Source: Chitinophagaceae bacterium (lineage in GTDB: Bacteria > Bacteroidota > Bacteroidia > Chitinophagales > Chitinophagaceae). Taken from it: a stretch of 64,000 nt of DNA. The stretch covers positions 1 through 64,000 of the forward strand of contig CANCAY010000010.1 of NCBI GenBank assembly GCA_947374225.1. Direction: 5' to 3'. The notes under the pieces were generated by a model that was given only the letters and a program-made list of their open reading frames with translations, searched no databases and was not told the DNA's origin. The position numbers were made by a program, and so were the translations under genes. Positions 24,858-34,828 of the stretch are shown here, piece after piece (position 1 is the stretch's first letter; each line of letters opens with the position of its first letter).

Positions 24858-26537
24858 ATGGAACTAAATAAATATTCAAAGACAATTACACTAGACCCAA
24901 CACAACCGGCTGCGCAAGCTATGTTTTATGGCATAGGATTAACGGATGAAGATTTACATAAAGCACAGGTAGGTATTGTGAGTATGGGTTACGACGGTAA
25001 CACTTGTAATATGCATTTGAATGCATTAGCAGATCAGGTTAAAACAAGTGTATGTGCAAACGACTTAGTAGGATTAACATTCCATACTATTGGCGTGAGC
25101 GACGGAATGAGCAATGGTACCGACGGTATGCGATATTCATTAGTAAGCCGTGATGTAATTGCAGACAGTATTGAAACGGTTTGTGGTGCACAATATTATG
25201 ATGGATTAATAACTGTGCCAGGTTGTGATAAAAATATGCCAGGTTCATTAATTGCAATGGGAAGATTAAATCGCCCGTCATTAATGTTATATGGAGGAAC
25301 GATTGCGCCAGGACATTATAAAGGGCAGGATTTAAATATTGTATCGGCGTTTGAAGCTTTAGGACAAAAAATAGCAGGACAATTAGACGAAGCAGATTTT
25401 CAAGGAATTGTAAAACATGCTTGTCCAGGAGCTGGAGCATGTGGTGGAATGTATACCGCAAACACAATGGCATCCGCTATTGAAGCACTAGGAATGAGTT
25501 TGCCATTCTCTTCTTCCAACCCAGCATTGAGTGAGGAGAAGCAACAAGAATGTAGAGATGCAGGAAAAGCAATACGATTATTATTAGAGCGAGACATCAA
25601 GCCAAAAGATATCATGACGCGCAAAGCATTTGAAAATGCAGTGGCGGTTATTATGGTATTAGGCGGAAGTACGAATGCGGTATTGCATATGATTGCGATG
25701 GCAAAGGCAGTAGGCGTGCAATTTACACAAGACGATTTTCAAACCATTAGCGATAAGATTCCGGTGTTAGCAGATTTTAAACCATCAGGTAAATATTTAA
25801 TGCAGGACTTACACCAGTATGGAGGTGTGCCAGCAGTAATGAAATACATGTTAGCACAAGGATGGTTACATGGAGATTGTTTAACGGTAACAGGAAAAAC
25901 CATTGCAGAAAACTTAGCAGGCGTACCTGATTTAGATTTCGACAAACAAAAAATAATTCTACCAAAAGAAAATCCAATAAAAGCAACAGGACATTTACAA
26001 ATCATGTACGGCAATTTAGCAACGGGTGGAAGTGTTGCAAAAATTTCAGGCAAGGAAGGAGACATGTTTGTAGGACCAGCAAGAGTATTTGACGGAGAGC
26101 ATGCATTGATAGAAGGCATCAACTCTAAAAAAATACAATCAGGGGATGTGGTTGTTATTAAAAATGTAGGACCTATTGGCGCACCAGGAATGCCAGAAAT
26201 GTTAAAACCAACTTCAGCAATTATAGGAGCGGGCTTAGGAAAGTCAGTGGCCTTAATTACAGACGGACGTTTTAGCGGAGGTACACACGGATTTGTTATT
26301 GGACATATCACACCGGAAGCTTACAAAGGAGGATTGATAGGATTGGTAGAGGACGGTGATGAAATAGAATTGAATGTGCCAGAAAGAAAAATGACTTTAA
26401 AAGTAGACGACGCAACGATAGCAAAAAGAAGAGCAGCGCAACCAGCACCGGTATTGAAAGTAACGAATGGCGTATTATGGAAGTATGCGAAATTAGTGAA
26501 AGATGCAAGTGAAGGATGTGTAACTGACCAAGACTAA
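24858..26537 (+). CDS. ilvD: Dihydroxy-acid dehydratase
   Basis: Iron-sulphur enzyme dehydrating the dihydroxy acids of valine and isoleucine synthesis. The 559 aa contain the cluster cysteines in [10 protein letters not shown] near residue 122 and [13 protein letters not shown] near 193, and the C-terminal [17 protein letters not shown]. The long antisense ORFs here (190 and 128 aa) are shadows. ilvB follows after 24 bp. Confidence 0.97.
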   Translation: MELNKYSKTITLDPTQPAAQAMFYGIGLTDEDLHKAQVGIVSMGYDGNTCNMHLNALADQVKTSVCANDLVGLTFHTIGVSDGMSNGTDGMRYSLVSRDVIADSIETVCGAQYYDGLITVPGCDKNMPGSLIAMGRLNRPSLMLYGGTIAPGHYKGQDLNIVSAFEALGQKIAGQLDEADFQGIVKHACPGAGACGGMYTANTMASAIEALGMSLPFSSSNPALSEEKQQECRDAGKAIRLLLERDIKPKDIMTRKAFENAVAVIMVLGGSTNAVLHMIAMAKAVGVQFTQDDFQTISDKIPVLADFKPSGKYLMQDLHQYGGVPAVMKYMLAQGWLHGDCLTVTGKTIAENLAGVPDLDFDKQKIILPKENPIKATGHLQIMYGNLATGGSVAKISGKEGDMFVGPARVFDGEHALIEGINSKKIQSGDVVVIKNVGPIGAPGMPEMLKPTSAIIGAGLGKSVALITDGRFSGGTHGFVIGHITPEAYKGGLIGLVEDGDEIELNVPERKMTLKVDDATIAKRRAAQPAPVLKVTNGVLWKYAKLVKDASEGCVTDQD

Positions 26538-26561
26538 ACTCGCTGAGTTTAATTTGATAAA

Positions 26562-28268
26562 ATGAACAAAATGGAAACGAAAAAATTAACAGGATCGAAA
26601 GCAGTATTAGAAGCATGTATTGCGGAAGGCGTGGATACCATATTTGGATATCCAGGAGGAGCCATCATGCCAATCTATGATGCATTGTATGACTATAAAG
26701 AAAAGCTACAACATATATTGGTCCGTCATGAGCAAGGAGGAATTCATGCAGGACAAGGGTATGCGCGAAGCTCTGGAAAAGTGGGTGTCGTATTTGCAAC
26801 CAGTGGACCAGGTGCTACTAATTTAGTAACAGGATTAGCAGACGCCATGATAGACAGTACCCCATTGGTATGTATCACAGGACAGGTGTTTGCACATTTA
26901 TTAGGAACCGACGCATTTCAGGAAACGGACGTGATTAATATTACCATGCCGGTAACAAAATGGAATTATCAAATCACAGACGCTACAGAAATTCCAGGCA
27001 TATTAGCAAAAGCATTTTATATAGCAAGAAGCGGAAGACCAGGACCTGTATTAATTGACATTTCAAAAAATGCACAGTTTCAGGAATTTGATTATGAAGG
27101 CTATACCAAATGTAATCATGTAAGATCTTACCGACCTTCTCCAATTATCAGAAAAGAATATATTGACGAAGCAGTACAATTAATCAACAATGCAAAAAAG
27201 CCATTGGTGGTTTTTGGACAAGGAGTGGTATTAGGAAAAGCAGAGAAAGAGTTTAAGAAGTTTATAGAAAAGTCAGGGATGCCAGCAGCTTGGACTATTT
27301 TAGGATTGAGCGCCTTGCCAACGGACCATCCACAAAATGTAGGAATGGTGGGCATGCACGGAAACTATGGACCCAATGTTTTGACGAATGAGTGTGATGT
27401 ATTAATTGCAATTGGAATGCGATTTGACGATAGAGTAACTGGAAGACTAGACAAATACGCCAAGCAAGCAAAAATTATACATTTAGACATTGATCCGTCG
27501 GAGATAGATAAGAATGTAAAAGCGGATGTTGGAGTATGGGGAGATTGTAAAGAAACTTTGCCATTGCTAACATTAGGCATAGAGCAAAAAGATAGAAGCG
27601 AGTGGTTAAAAGTATTTGCAGATTATGCAAAGCAAGAATATGATCAGTGTATACAACCAGAATTATATCCAACAACACCAGAGATGACCATGGGTGAAGT
27701 AATCCGAATTGTAAATGAAACCACAAAAGGGAATGCGATAGTTGTAACGGACGTAGGACAACATCAAATGGTTACTTGTAGATATGCGAAGTTTAATGAG
27801 ACAAGAAGCAATATCACTTCTGGCGGATTAGGTACCATGGGCTTTAGTTTACCAGCAGCTATTGGTGCGAAGTTTGGAGCATTAGACAGAACAGTTGTAG
27901 CAGTAATTGGAGACGGTGGATTCCAAATGACCTTGCAAGAACTAGGAACCATCATGCAAACAGGCATTGACGTAAAAATATTGATTTTAAATAATCAGTT
28001 TTTAGGAATGGTAAGACAGTGGCAGGATATGTTTATGGAAAAGCGATATTCATTTGTTGACATACAAAGCCCTAATTATGTGATGCTAGCAAAATCATAT
28101 GGAATAGAAGGTGCTAAAGTAGAAGACAGAGCAGACTTAGTAAAAGCAGTAGAAACCATGTTGGCGCATAAGGGATCTTATTTATTAGAAGTAATGGTAG
28201 GGAAAGAAAACAATGTATTTCCAATGGTACCGCAGGGTTGTTCAGTCTCAGAAATCAGACTTAAATAA
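26562..28268 (+). CDS. ilvB: Acetolactate synthase large subunit
   Basis: ThDP- and FAD-dependent acetohydroxyacid synthase catalytic subunit, shared by valine, leucine and isoleucine synthesis. The 568 aa show FGYPGGAIMPIYDAL with the catalytic glutamate in VRHEQGGIHAGQGYAR, and the ThDP motif GDGGFQMTLQELGT...ILNNQFLGMVRQWQ. A second in-frame ATG at 26571 is an equally possible start. The regulatory subunit follows after 15 bp. Confidence 0.96.
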   Translation: MNKMETKKLTGSKAVLEACIAEGVDTIFGYPGGAIMPIYDALYDYKEKLQHILVRHEQGGIHAGQGYARSSGKVGVVFATSGPGATNLVTGLADAMIDSTPLVCITGQVFAHLLGTDAFQETDVINITMPVTKWNYQITDATEIPGILAKAFYIARSGRPGPVLIDISKNAQFQEFDYEGYTKCNHVRSYRPSPIIRKEYIDEAVQLINNAKKPLVVFGQGVVLGKAEKEFKKFIEKSGMPAAWTILGLSALPTDHPQNVGMVGMHGNYGPNVLTNECDVLIAIGMRFDDRVTGRLDKYAKQAKIIHLDIDPSEIDKNVKADVGVWGDCKETLPLLTLGIEQKDRSEWLKVFADYAKQEYDQCIQPELYPTTPEMTMGEVIRIVNETTKGNAIVVTDVGQHQMVTCRYAKFNETRSNITSGGLGTMGFSLPAAIGAKFGALDRTVVAVIGDGGFQMTLQELGTIMQTGIDVKILILNNQFLGMVRQWQDMFMEKRYSFVDIQSPNYVMLAKSYGIEGAKVEDRADLVKAVETMLAHKGSYLLEVMVGKENNVFPMVPQGCSVSEIRLK

Positions 28269-28283
28269 ATTAAAAAAGAATTT

Positions 28284-28886
28284 ATGAAAGACGAAAACGA
28301 AAAACAAGAATATACGATAACGGTGTATACGGAAAACCAAGTTGGTTTATTAAATCGTATTGCCATTATTTTTTCAAGAAGAAAAATAAATGTAGAAAGC
28401 TTGAACACTTCACCGTCGGAAGTGCCGGGCATACATCGTTTTACGATTGTAGTAGAAGAGTCACGTGATGTGGTACTTAAAGTGGTGAGACAAATTGAAA
28501 AGCAGGTAGAAGTATTGAAAGCTTATTATAATACCAATGACGAAATTGTATGGCAGGAATTGGCATTATATAAAGTATTGAGTGAAGAGATAACAGAGAA
28601 AGTAAAAGTAGAAAGACTATTAAGAGAATATGGAGCACGTGCGGTAGCTATCAGAAAAGATTTTATTGTATTTGAAACTACAGGACACAGAGAAGAGACT
28701 AATAAATTAATGAAAGCATTAGAGCCTTACGGATTAGTAGAATTTGTAAGAAGTGCAAGAGTGGCTATCATAAAAGAGAGTGCAGGATTTCACGAGAAGT
28801 TAAAAGATTTTGAAAAAAGAGAACCAGGAGAGGAAGTAACAGAGAACGAGTATTTAGGGAAAAGAGAAGCCGTATTCACTATGTAA
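28284..28886 (+). CDS. ilvN: Acetolactate synthase small (regulatory) subunit
   Basis: ACT-domain subunit that activates IlvB and mediates valine feedback. The N-terminal ACT domain is plain (YTITVYTENQVGLLNRIAIIFSRRKINVESL), followed by the second regulatory domain to about residue 160. At 200 aa it is some 35 longer than E. coli IlvH, with a charged tail (EKLKDFEKREPGEEVTENE). Confidence 0.93.
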   Translation: MKDENEKQEYTITVYTENQVGLLNRIAIIFSRRKINVESLNTSPSEVPGIHRFTIVVEESRDVVLKVVRQIEKQVEVLKAYYNTNDEIVWQELALYKVLSEEITEKVKVERLLREYGARAVAIRKDFIVFETTGHREETNKLMKALEPYGLVEFVRSARVAIIKESAGFHEKLKDFEKREPGEEVTENEYLGKREAVFTM

Positions 28887-28961
28887 ACATTGAATAAGTT
28901 TTGCAAAAAGCTTGTCAACACAAATAAAACAATAAACTAAACACAAATTAAATTTCAAAAA

Positions 28962-30017
28962 ATGGCAAAGTTAAATTTCGGAGGTACGGAAGAAAATGTG
29001 GTAACTCGTGAAGAGTTCCCATTAGCTAAAGCGCAGGAAGTATTAAAGAACGAAGTAGTAGCAGTAATTGGCTATGGCGTTCAAGGACCAGGACAAGCAT
29101 TAAACCAAAAAGAAAATGGTGTGAATGTAATTGTTGGTCAACGTAAAAATTCAAAAAGTTGGGATAAGGCAATTGCTGATGGATTTGTTCCAGGTACAAC
29201 CTTATTTGAAATAGAAGAAGCATTAGAGAAAGGAACTATTATTTGTTATTTATTGAGTGATGCAGCGCAAATCGCAATGTGGCCTACCGTTAAAAAACAT
29301 TTAACTCCAGGTAAAGCATTGTATTTCTCTCATGGATTCGGAATTACCTATAAAGAGCAAACAGGAATTATACCTCCAGCAGACGTGGATGTATTTTTAG
29401 TAGCTCCAAAAGGATCTGGTACTTCATTAAGAAGAATGTTTTTACAAGGACGTGGCTTGAACAGTAGTTTTGCTATTTTCCAAGACGCAACAGGTAAAGC
29501 ACATGATAGAGTTATCGCATTAGGTATCGCAATTGGTTCTGGATACTTGTTCGAAACAGATTTCAAAAAAGAAGTATTCTCTGATTTAACAGGAGAGCGT
29601 GGAACATTAATGGGAGCTATTCAAGGTATCTTCGCAGCGCAATATGAAGTGTTACGTAAGAATGGCCATAGCCCTTCAGAATCATTCAACGAAACTGTAG
29701 AGGAATTAACACAATCATTAATGCCATTGGTAGCAGAAAACGGAATGGACTGGATGTATGCCAACTGTTCTACTACAGCACAAAGAGGTGCGTTGGATTG
29801 GTGGAAAAAATTCCGTGATGCAACTTTACCAGTATTTACAGATTTATACAATAGCGTAGCAACAGGAGCAGAAGCTGCACGTTCAATTGACTTAAATAGT
29901 AAAGCGGATTACCGTGAGAAATTAGAAGTTGAATTAGCTGAATTACACGATAGTGAAATGTGGCAAGCAGGTCGTACAGTTAGAAGCTTACGTCCAGAGA
30001 ATCAACCAGCAAAATAA
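28962..30017 (+). CDS. ilvC: Ketol-acid reductoisomerase
   Basis: NADPH-dependent isomeroreductase acting on acetolactate and acetohydroxybutyrate. The 351 aa show the Rossmann motif VIGYGVQGPGQALN near residue 36, LLSDAAQIAMWP, HGFGITY, and the metal-binding helices in DLTGERGTLMGAIQGIF and ETVEELTQSLM. Arginine codons are mostly CGT, unlike the AGA-rich neighbours, which suggests high expression. ilvA follows after one base. Confidence 0.96.
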   Translation: MAKLNFGGTEENVVTREEFPLAKAQEVLKNEVVAVIGYGVQGPGQALNQKENGVNVIVGQRKNSKSWDKAIADGFVPGTTLFEIEEALEKGTIICYLLSDAAQIAMWPTVKKHLTPGKALYFSHGFGITYKEQTGIIPPADVDVFLVAPKGSGTSLRRMFLQGRGLNSSFAIFQDATGKAHDRVIALGIAIGSGYLFETDFKKEVFSDLTGERGTLMGAIQGIFAAQYEVLRKNGHSPSESFNETVEELTQSLMPLVAENGMDWMYANCSTTAQRGALDWWKKFRDATLPVFTDLYNSVATGAEAARSIDLNSKADYREKLEVELAELHDSEMWQAGRTVRSLRPENQPAK

Positions 30018-30018
30018 T

Positions 30019-31293
30019 ATGAGTGAAGATAAATTAGTAGATAAGCCTGCACTAGATATTGACGGAGCTGCAAAAAGATTGAAGCCGGTGGTTAACCATA
30101 CCCCGCTTCAATTTAATGCAAATTTATCCAGAAAGTATCAGTGCAGGGTTTATTTGAAGCGAGAGGATTTGCAGATAGTACGATCTTATAAATTAAGAGG
30201 TGCTTATAATATGATGAGTCAGTTGACACCTAGTCAATTGGCAAAAGGCGTAGTATGTGCAAGTGCGGGAAATCATGCGCAAGGCTTTGCGTATAGTTGT
30301 AAAAAATTAAATGTAAAGGGAGTGGTATTCATGCCAATTCCTTCTCCACAACAAAAAGTGAGTCAAACAAAAATGTTTGGTGAAGATTTTGTAGAAGTAA
30401 AATTAGTAGGAGATACATTTGACGACACAGCTGTTGCAGCTAAAGCGTATACATTAGAACATGGTATGACATTCATACCACCATTCGATCATCCAGCAAT
30501 TATTGAAGGACAAGCAACGGTAGGAGTAGAAATCTTAGAAGACTACAATCAATTAGAACAGGAACCAATAGATTATATGTTTGTGCCAATTGGTGGTGGC
30601 GGACTAAGTGCAGGGCTAGGATATTATTTTAAAGAAAAGTCACCGCATACAAAAATCATAGGACTAGAGCCAGAAGGAGCACCAAGTATGTTGGCCGCTT
30701 TAAAAGCAGGACATCCAGTGATGCTAGAAAATATTGACAAGTTTGTAGACGGCGCTTCTGTAAAAAGAATTGGTGACTATACTTTTTCAATATGTAAAGA
30801 TGCATTAGACGACATGCATTTGGTACCAGAAGGAAAAATATGCACGACCATTTTACAAATGTACAATGAGGAAGCGATTGTGGTAGAACCCGCAGGGGCT
30901 ATGTCTATTGCGGCATTGGACGATTACGCAGCACAAATAAAAGGCAAAACCATTGTATGTATAGTGAGTGGGGGCAATAATGATATTGCACGTATGCAAG
31001 AGATCAAAGAAAGATCATTGATATACGAAGGATTAAAATATTATTTTTTAATACGCTTTGCACAAAGACCAGGAGCTTTAAAAGAATTTGTAAATAAAGT
31101 ATTGGGTCCAGAGGACGACATTACACGTTTTGAATATATACAAAAGCATAATAAGGAAGCTGGTCCGGCATTGGTAGGATTAGAATTAAAATCAAAAGCA
31201 GATTATGCTGCGCTTATGGAAAATATGAAGCAGTATCAAATCAATTACAACGAAATTAATAAGGACGACAATATATATGGCTATTTAATATAG
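30019..31293 (+). CDS. ilvA: Threonine deaminase (biosynthetic threonine dehydratase)
   Basis: PLP enzyme converting threonine to 2-ketobutyrate, the entry to isoleucine. Seen: the PLP lysine in VRSYKLRGAYNMM, CASAGNHAQGFA, the phosphate loop PIGGGGLSAG, and a single C-terminal ACT-like domain (YFLIRFAQRPGALKEFVNKVL) for isoleucine feedback, as in the short allosteric form. The track start at 29953 lies inside ilvC. The ATG at 30019, one base after the ilvC stop, is the real start and gives 424 aa. Confidence 0.95.
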   Translation: MSEDKLVDKPALDIDGAAKRLKPVVNHTPLQFNANLSRKYQCRVYLKREDLQIVRSYKLRGAYNMMSQLTPSQLAKGVVCASAGNHAQGFAYSCKKLNVKGVVFMPIPSPQQKVSQTKMFGEDFVEVKLVGDTFDDTAVAAKAYTLEHGMTFIPPFDHPAIIEGQATVGVEILEDYNQLEQEPIDYMFVPIGGGGLSAGLGYYFKEKSPHTKIIGLEPEGAPSMLAALKAGHPVMLENIDKFVDGASVKRIGDYTFSICKDALDDMHLVPEGKICTTILQMYNEEAIVVEPAGAMSIAALDDYAAQIKGKTIVCIVSGGNNDIARMQEIKERSLIYEGLKYYFLIRFAQRPGALKEFVNKVLGPEDDITRFEYIQKHNKEAGPALVGLELKSKADYAALMENMKQYQINYNEINKDDNIYGYLI

Positions 31294-31314
31294 TAGTCAA
31301 CAAAAACAAAGATC

Positions 31315-33792
31315 ATGAAGGTTTTAAAATTTGGAGGAAGTTCGGTAGGTAATGCAGAAGCAATAGCGAAAGTAGTTTCGATTGTAACAGAGCGCATTAA
31401 GACAGAACCAGTAATTGTTGTTGTGTCAGCCATGAGTGGTGTGACAGACCAATTATTAATGTTAGCTCAAAGTGCATCACAAGGAAACGAGGCTTACAAA
31501 ACGATTATTCAAAATATAGAACAAAAGCATTTGGATGCAGTGCGTGCATTGTTACCAATACAACAACAAAGCGGAACATTAAGTATGGTGAAGCAGCTGT
31601 TGAATGAATTAGAATCTAACTGCGAAGGGTTGTTTATGCTAAAGGAATTGTCAATGCGTATGCAGGACAAGATTGTTAGTTATGGAGAATTGTTGTCATC
31701 AAAAATAATAAGTGCCACATTTGAATCAAAGGGAATTAAGCAACAATGGATAGATTCAAGAAACTTAATTAAAACAGATAGCAATTATTTTAATGCCAAT
31801 TTAAATAAGGAATTGACGGACAAAACAATACAAGCTTATTTCTCTTCAACAGACAATAATAAATTTGATGTTTATATGGCGCCAGGTTTTATCGCGTCAG
31901 ACAAGGATGACAATACCACAACATTAGGAAGAGGTGGTTCGGACTATACAGGTGCTATTTATGCAGCCGCATTAAAAGTAACTGCTTTAGAAATATGGAC
32001 GGACGTGAGTGGCATGATGACAGCCGATCCGCGTATGGTACAAAATGCAAAAGAGATACCACATATTTCTTATCAAGAAGCCATGGAGTTATCGCATTTT
32101 GGTGCTAAAATTATTTATCCTCCAACTATTCAACCGGTAATGCATCAAAATATACCGGTATGGATAAAGAATACATTTGAGCCGGAACATCCAGGAACTT
32201 TAATAGAAAATGTAACTGCAAACGACGGAAATTTTATTAGAGGTATTTCCAGTATCAAGGATTTATGTTTATTGAGTTTAGAAGGAGCGGGCATGGTAGG
32301 CATACCGGGATTCTCAAGAAGACTATTTGATGCTTTGGCAAAAAAATTAATCAATGTAATATTAATAACACAAAGCTCTTCAGAGCATTCTATTTGTGTA
32401 GGTGTAAATGTACAAGACGCGCATCAAGCAAAATTAGCAGTGGACGCAGAATTTGAACAAGAAATAAATACACAGAAAGTTGATCCATTAATTATTGAAA
32501 AGGATTTATCTATTATCGCATTGGTGGGAGAGCAAATGCGTAACCACCCAGGTGTGAGTGGAAAAATGTTTGGTGTATTAGGAAGAAACGGTATTAATGT
32601 AAGAGCTATTGCACAGGGATCTTCAGAGAAAAACATAACAGCAGTCATTGCAGCGTCGGATGTTAAGAAGGCGATCAACGTATTGCATGAAGAATTCTTT
32701 GAGACTTCATATAAGCAAATGAATATCTATGTTGCAGGAGCTGGTAATGTAGGCAGCAAGTTAATTGATCAAATACAGAAGCAGATTCCGTATTTGAAAA
32801 AATCATTGCGTCTACAAATTAATATAGTGGGGATTGCAAATAGCAAAAAGCAATTGGTGAATATAGAAGGAATAGATTTAAGTAATTGGAAAGAACAATT
32901 AGCAGCAGCACCTGCAGGAGGCATTACAGATTATGTACACACGATCATTAACAATAATTTACGTAATAGTGTATTTGTAGACGTTACGGCACATGAAACA
33001 GTGGCGAATGCATATGCACAATTATTAGAAAAAGCAGTATCGGTAGTGGCCTGTAATAAAATTGCATGTTCATCTCCTTATGAACATTACGCGCACTTAA
33101 AGTCCTTAGCAAGACAATATAATGCAGCTTTCTTATTTGAAACCAATGTGGGAGCAAGTTTACCAATTATAGGAACCTTGAATGACTTGATAAGAAGTGG
33201 AGACAGTATTAATAAAATTGAAGCAGTATTATCGGGTACTTTAAATTTTGTATTCAATAATTATGCAGGGGGCACCGATGGAAAAACTTTCTCTGCTGTT
33301 GTAAGACAGGCACAGACTGAAGGATATACAGAGCCGGATCCAAGATTGGATTTAGGAGGAACCGATGTAATGCGTAAAATAATGATCTTGGCACGTGAAG
33401 CGGGCACCAAATTAGAAATGGAAGATATAGTGAATGAAGGTTTCTTACCAGCGTCATGTTTTAATGGAAGCGTAGAAGATTTCTATAATGAAATGGAGAA
33501 GCAGGAAGCGCATTTCAAAAAATTATATGATGCAGCTTTAGCGGAAGGATGTAAGTTAAAATTTGTTGCTAAATTTGAGAATGATGCTAATGGAAAAGGA
33601 GCTGCGAAAGTAGGGTTACAGCATATACAACCGAGTTCAGATTTTTATCATTTGTATGGCAAAGACAATTTAGTATTATTCTATTCTATGAGATATCCTG
33701 AATTACCATTAGTGATAAAAGGAGCGGGTGCAGGAGCGGACGTAACTGCGTCGGGTGTATTTGCGGATATCATAAGAGCAGCAAGAGTTTAA
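31315..33792 (+). CDS. thrA: Bifunctional aspartokinase / homoserine dehydrogenase
   Basis: Fused enzyme for the first and third steps from aspartate to threonine. The N-terminal aspartokinase starts MKVLKFGGSSVGNAEAI with TTLGRGGSDYTGA near residue 203. ACT domains follow to about 460. The homoserine dehydrogenase begins near 468 with YVAGAGNVGSKLIDQI, with NKIACSS and GTLNFVFNNY further on. The 825-aa length matches ThrA. The middle-step enzyme, Asd, is not nearby. It lies 21 bp after ilvA. Confidence 0.96.
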   Translation: MKVLKFGGSSVGNAEAIAKVVSIVTERIKTEPVIVVVSAMSGVTDQLLMLAQSASQGNEAYKTIIQNIEQKHLDAVRALLPIQQQSGTLSMVKQLLNELESNCEGLFMLKELSMRMQDKIVSYGELLSSKIISATFESKGIKQQWIDSRNLIKTDSNYFNANLNKELTDKTIQAYFSSTDNNKFDVYMAPGFIASDKDDNTTTLGRGGSDYTGAIYAAALKVTALEIWTDVSGMMTADPRMVQNAKEIPHISYQEAMELSHFGAKIIYPPTIQPVMHQNIPVWIKNTFEPEHPGTLIENVTANDGNFIRGISSIKDLCLLSLEGAGMVGIPGFSRRLFDALAKKLINVILITQSSSEHSICVGVNVQDAHQAKLAVDAEFEQEINTQKVDPLIIEKDLSIIALVGEQMRNHPGVSGKMFGVLGRNGINVRAIAQGSSEKNITAVIAASDVKKAINVLHEEFFETSYKQMNIYVAGAGNVGSKLIDQIQKQIPYLKKSLRLQINIVGIANSKKQLVNIEGIDLSNWKEQLAAAPAGGITDYVHTIINNNLRNSVFVDVTAHETVANAYAQLLEKAVSVVACNKIACSSPYEHYAHLKSLARQYNAAFLFETNVGASLPIIGTLNDLIRSGDSINKIEAVLSGTLNFVFNNYAGGTDGKTFSAVVRQAQTEGYTEPDPRLDLGGTDVMRKIMILAREAGTKLEMEDIVNEGFLPASCFNGSVEDFYNEMEKQEAHFKKLYDAALAEGCKLKFVAKFENDANGKGAAKVGLQHIQPSSDFYHLYGKDNLVLFYSMRYPELPLVIKGAGAGADVTASGVFADIIRAARV

Positions 33793-33870
33793 TAATGACT
33801 TTTAGTAAAATAAAGGATTAAATAAATAGAAGTAAAATACTAATAAAGGAATAATAAATTATATTAGATA

Positions 33871-34818
33871 ATGGTCCCAATGAATCAATGGATAAAAATT
33901 AAAGCACCTGCCACTGTAGCAAATATGGTTTGTGGCTTTGATATATTGGGCTTTGCTGTGAACAATCCTTATGATGAAATGGAAATGCGTTTGGTAGAAC
34001 GCGCAGCAAACGGAGCGAATATTGTAATCATAAATATAGATGACTATAATTTACCAACCGACCCGGAAAAGAATGTAGCAGGCGCTGCATTAATTGCATT
34101 GATAGAAGAGTATGATTTTTCTAATTTAGCATTCGAGGTAAAAATTAATAAATTAATTAAGCCAGGTTCGGGCGTGGGGTCCAGTGCAGCGAGTTCTGCA
34201 GGGGCTGTGGTGGGAGCGAATTATTTATTAGGGAATCCATTTTCAAAGGATGACTTAGTAAGATTTGCAATGAATGGAGAAAAAGTAGCGTCGGGTGTAA
34301 AGCATGCCGACAATATTGCTCCTTGTATACATGGAGGGGTGACTTTAGTAAGGTCAATATTTCCATTAGAAGTGATTGCCTTGCCTTCACCACAATTGCA
34401 TGTAACCATTGTGCATCCGCAAATAGAAGTAAAGACGGCCGACGCAAGAAGTATCTTGAGACAAAATGTAAAATTGAAAGATGCTATAAAGCAGTGGGGA
34501 AATATAGCGGGCTTGGTAGCGGGATTAATGAAAGGAGATTATGATTTAATTGGACGTTCCTTAGAAGACGTAATTATAGAACCCATCAGATCTATATTGA
34601 TACCAGGATTTGATGACTTGAAAAAAGCCTGTAAGGAAGTTGGCGCTTTGGGTGGAGGCATTTCAGGATCAGGTCCTTCTATATTTATGTTGAGCAAAGA
34701 AAAAGAAACAGCATTAGCGGTGGAGCAGGAGATGAAAAAAATATATGAAGGATTTGGATTGGCGCATCATACATATGTGACTACGATTAATCAAGCAGGA
34801 GTTGAGATAACAGAATAA
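33871..34818 (+). CDS. thrB: Homoserine kinase
   Basis: GHMP kinase phosphorylating homoserine. The 315 aa open with IKIKAPATVANMVCGFDILGFAV; the ATP loop is PGSGVGSSAASSAGAVVGAN near residue 97, and the C-terminal GGGISGSGPSIFML motif is clear. An ATG three codons in (33880) is an alternative start. thrC follows after 10 bp. Confidence 0.95.
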   Translation: MVPMNQWIKIKAPATVANMVCGFDILGFAVNNPYDEMEMRLVERAANGANIVIINIDDYNLPTDPEKNVAGAALIALIEEYDFSNLAFEVKINKLIKPGSGVGSSAASSAGAVVGANYLLGNPFSKDDLVRFAMNGEKVASGVKHADNIAPCIHGGVTLVRSIFPLEVIALPSPQLHVTIVHPQIEVKTADARSILRQNVKLKDAIKQWGNIAGLVAGLMKGDYDLIGRSLEDVIIEPIRSILIPGFDDLKKACKEVGALGGGISGSGPSIFMLSKEKETALAVEQEMKKIYEGFGLAHHTYVTTINQAGVEITE

Positions 34819-34828
34819 TTAGTTGAAT

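Noticed and set aside
25739-26311. 190-aa antisense ORF within ilvD, and similar antisense ORFs in the amino-acid cluster
   Set aside because: They are shadow frames of strongly conserved genes and have implausible composition.
29953-30018. 22-residue extension of ilvA into ilvC
   Set aside because: It is out-of-frame ilvC sequence. The ATG one base after the ilvC stop is the natural start.
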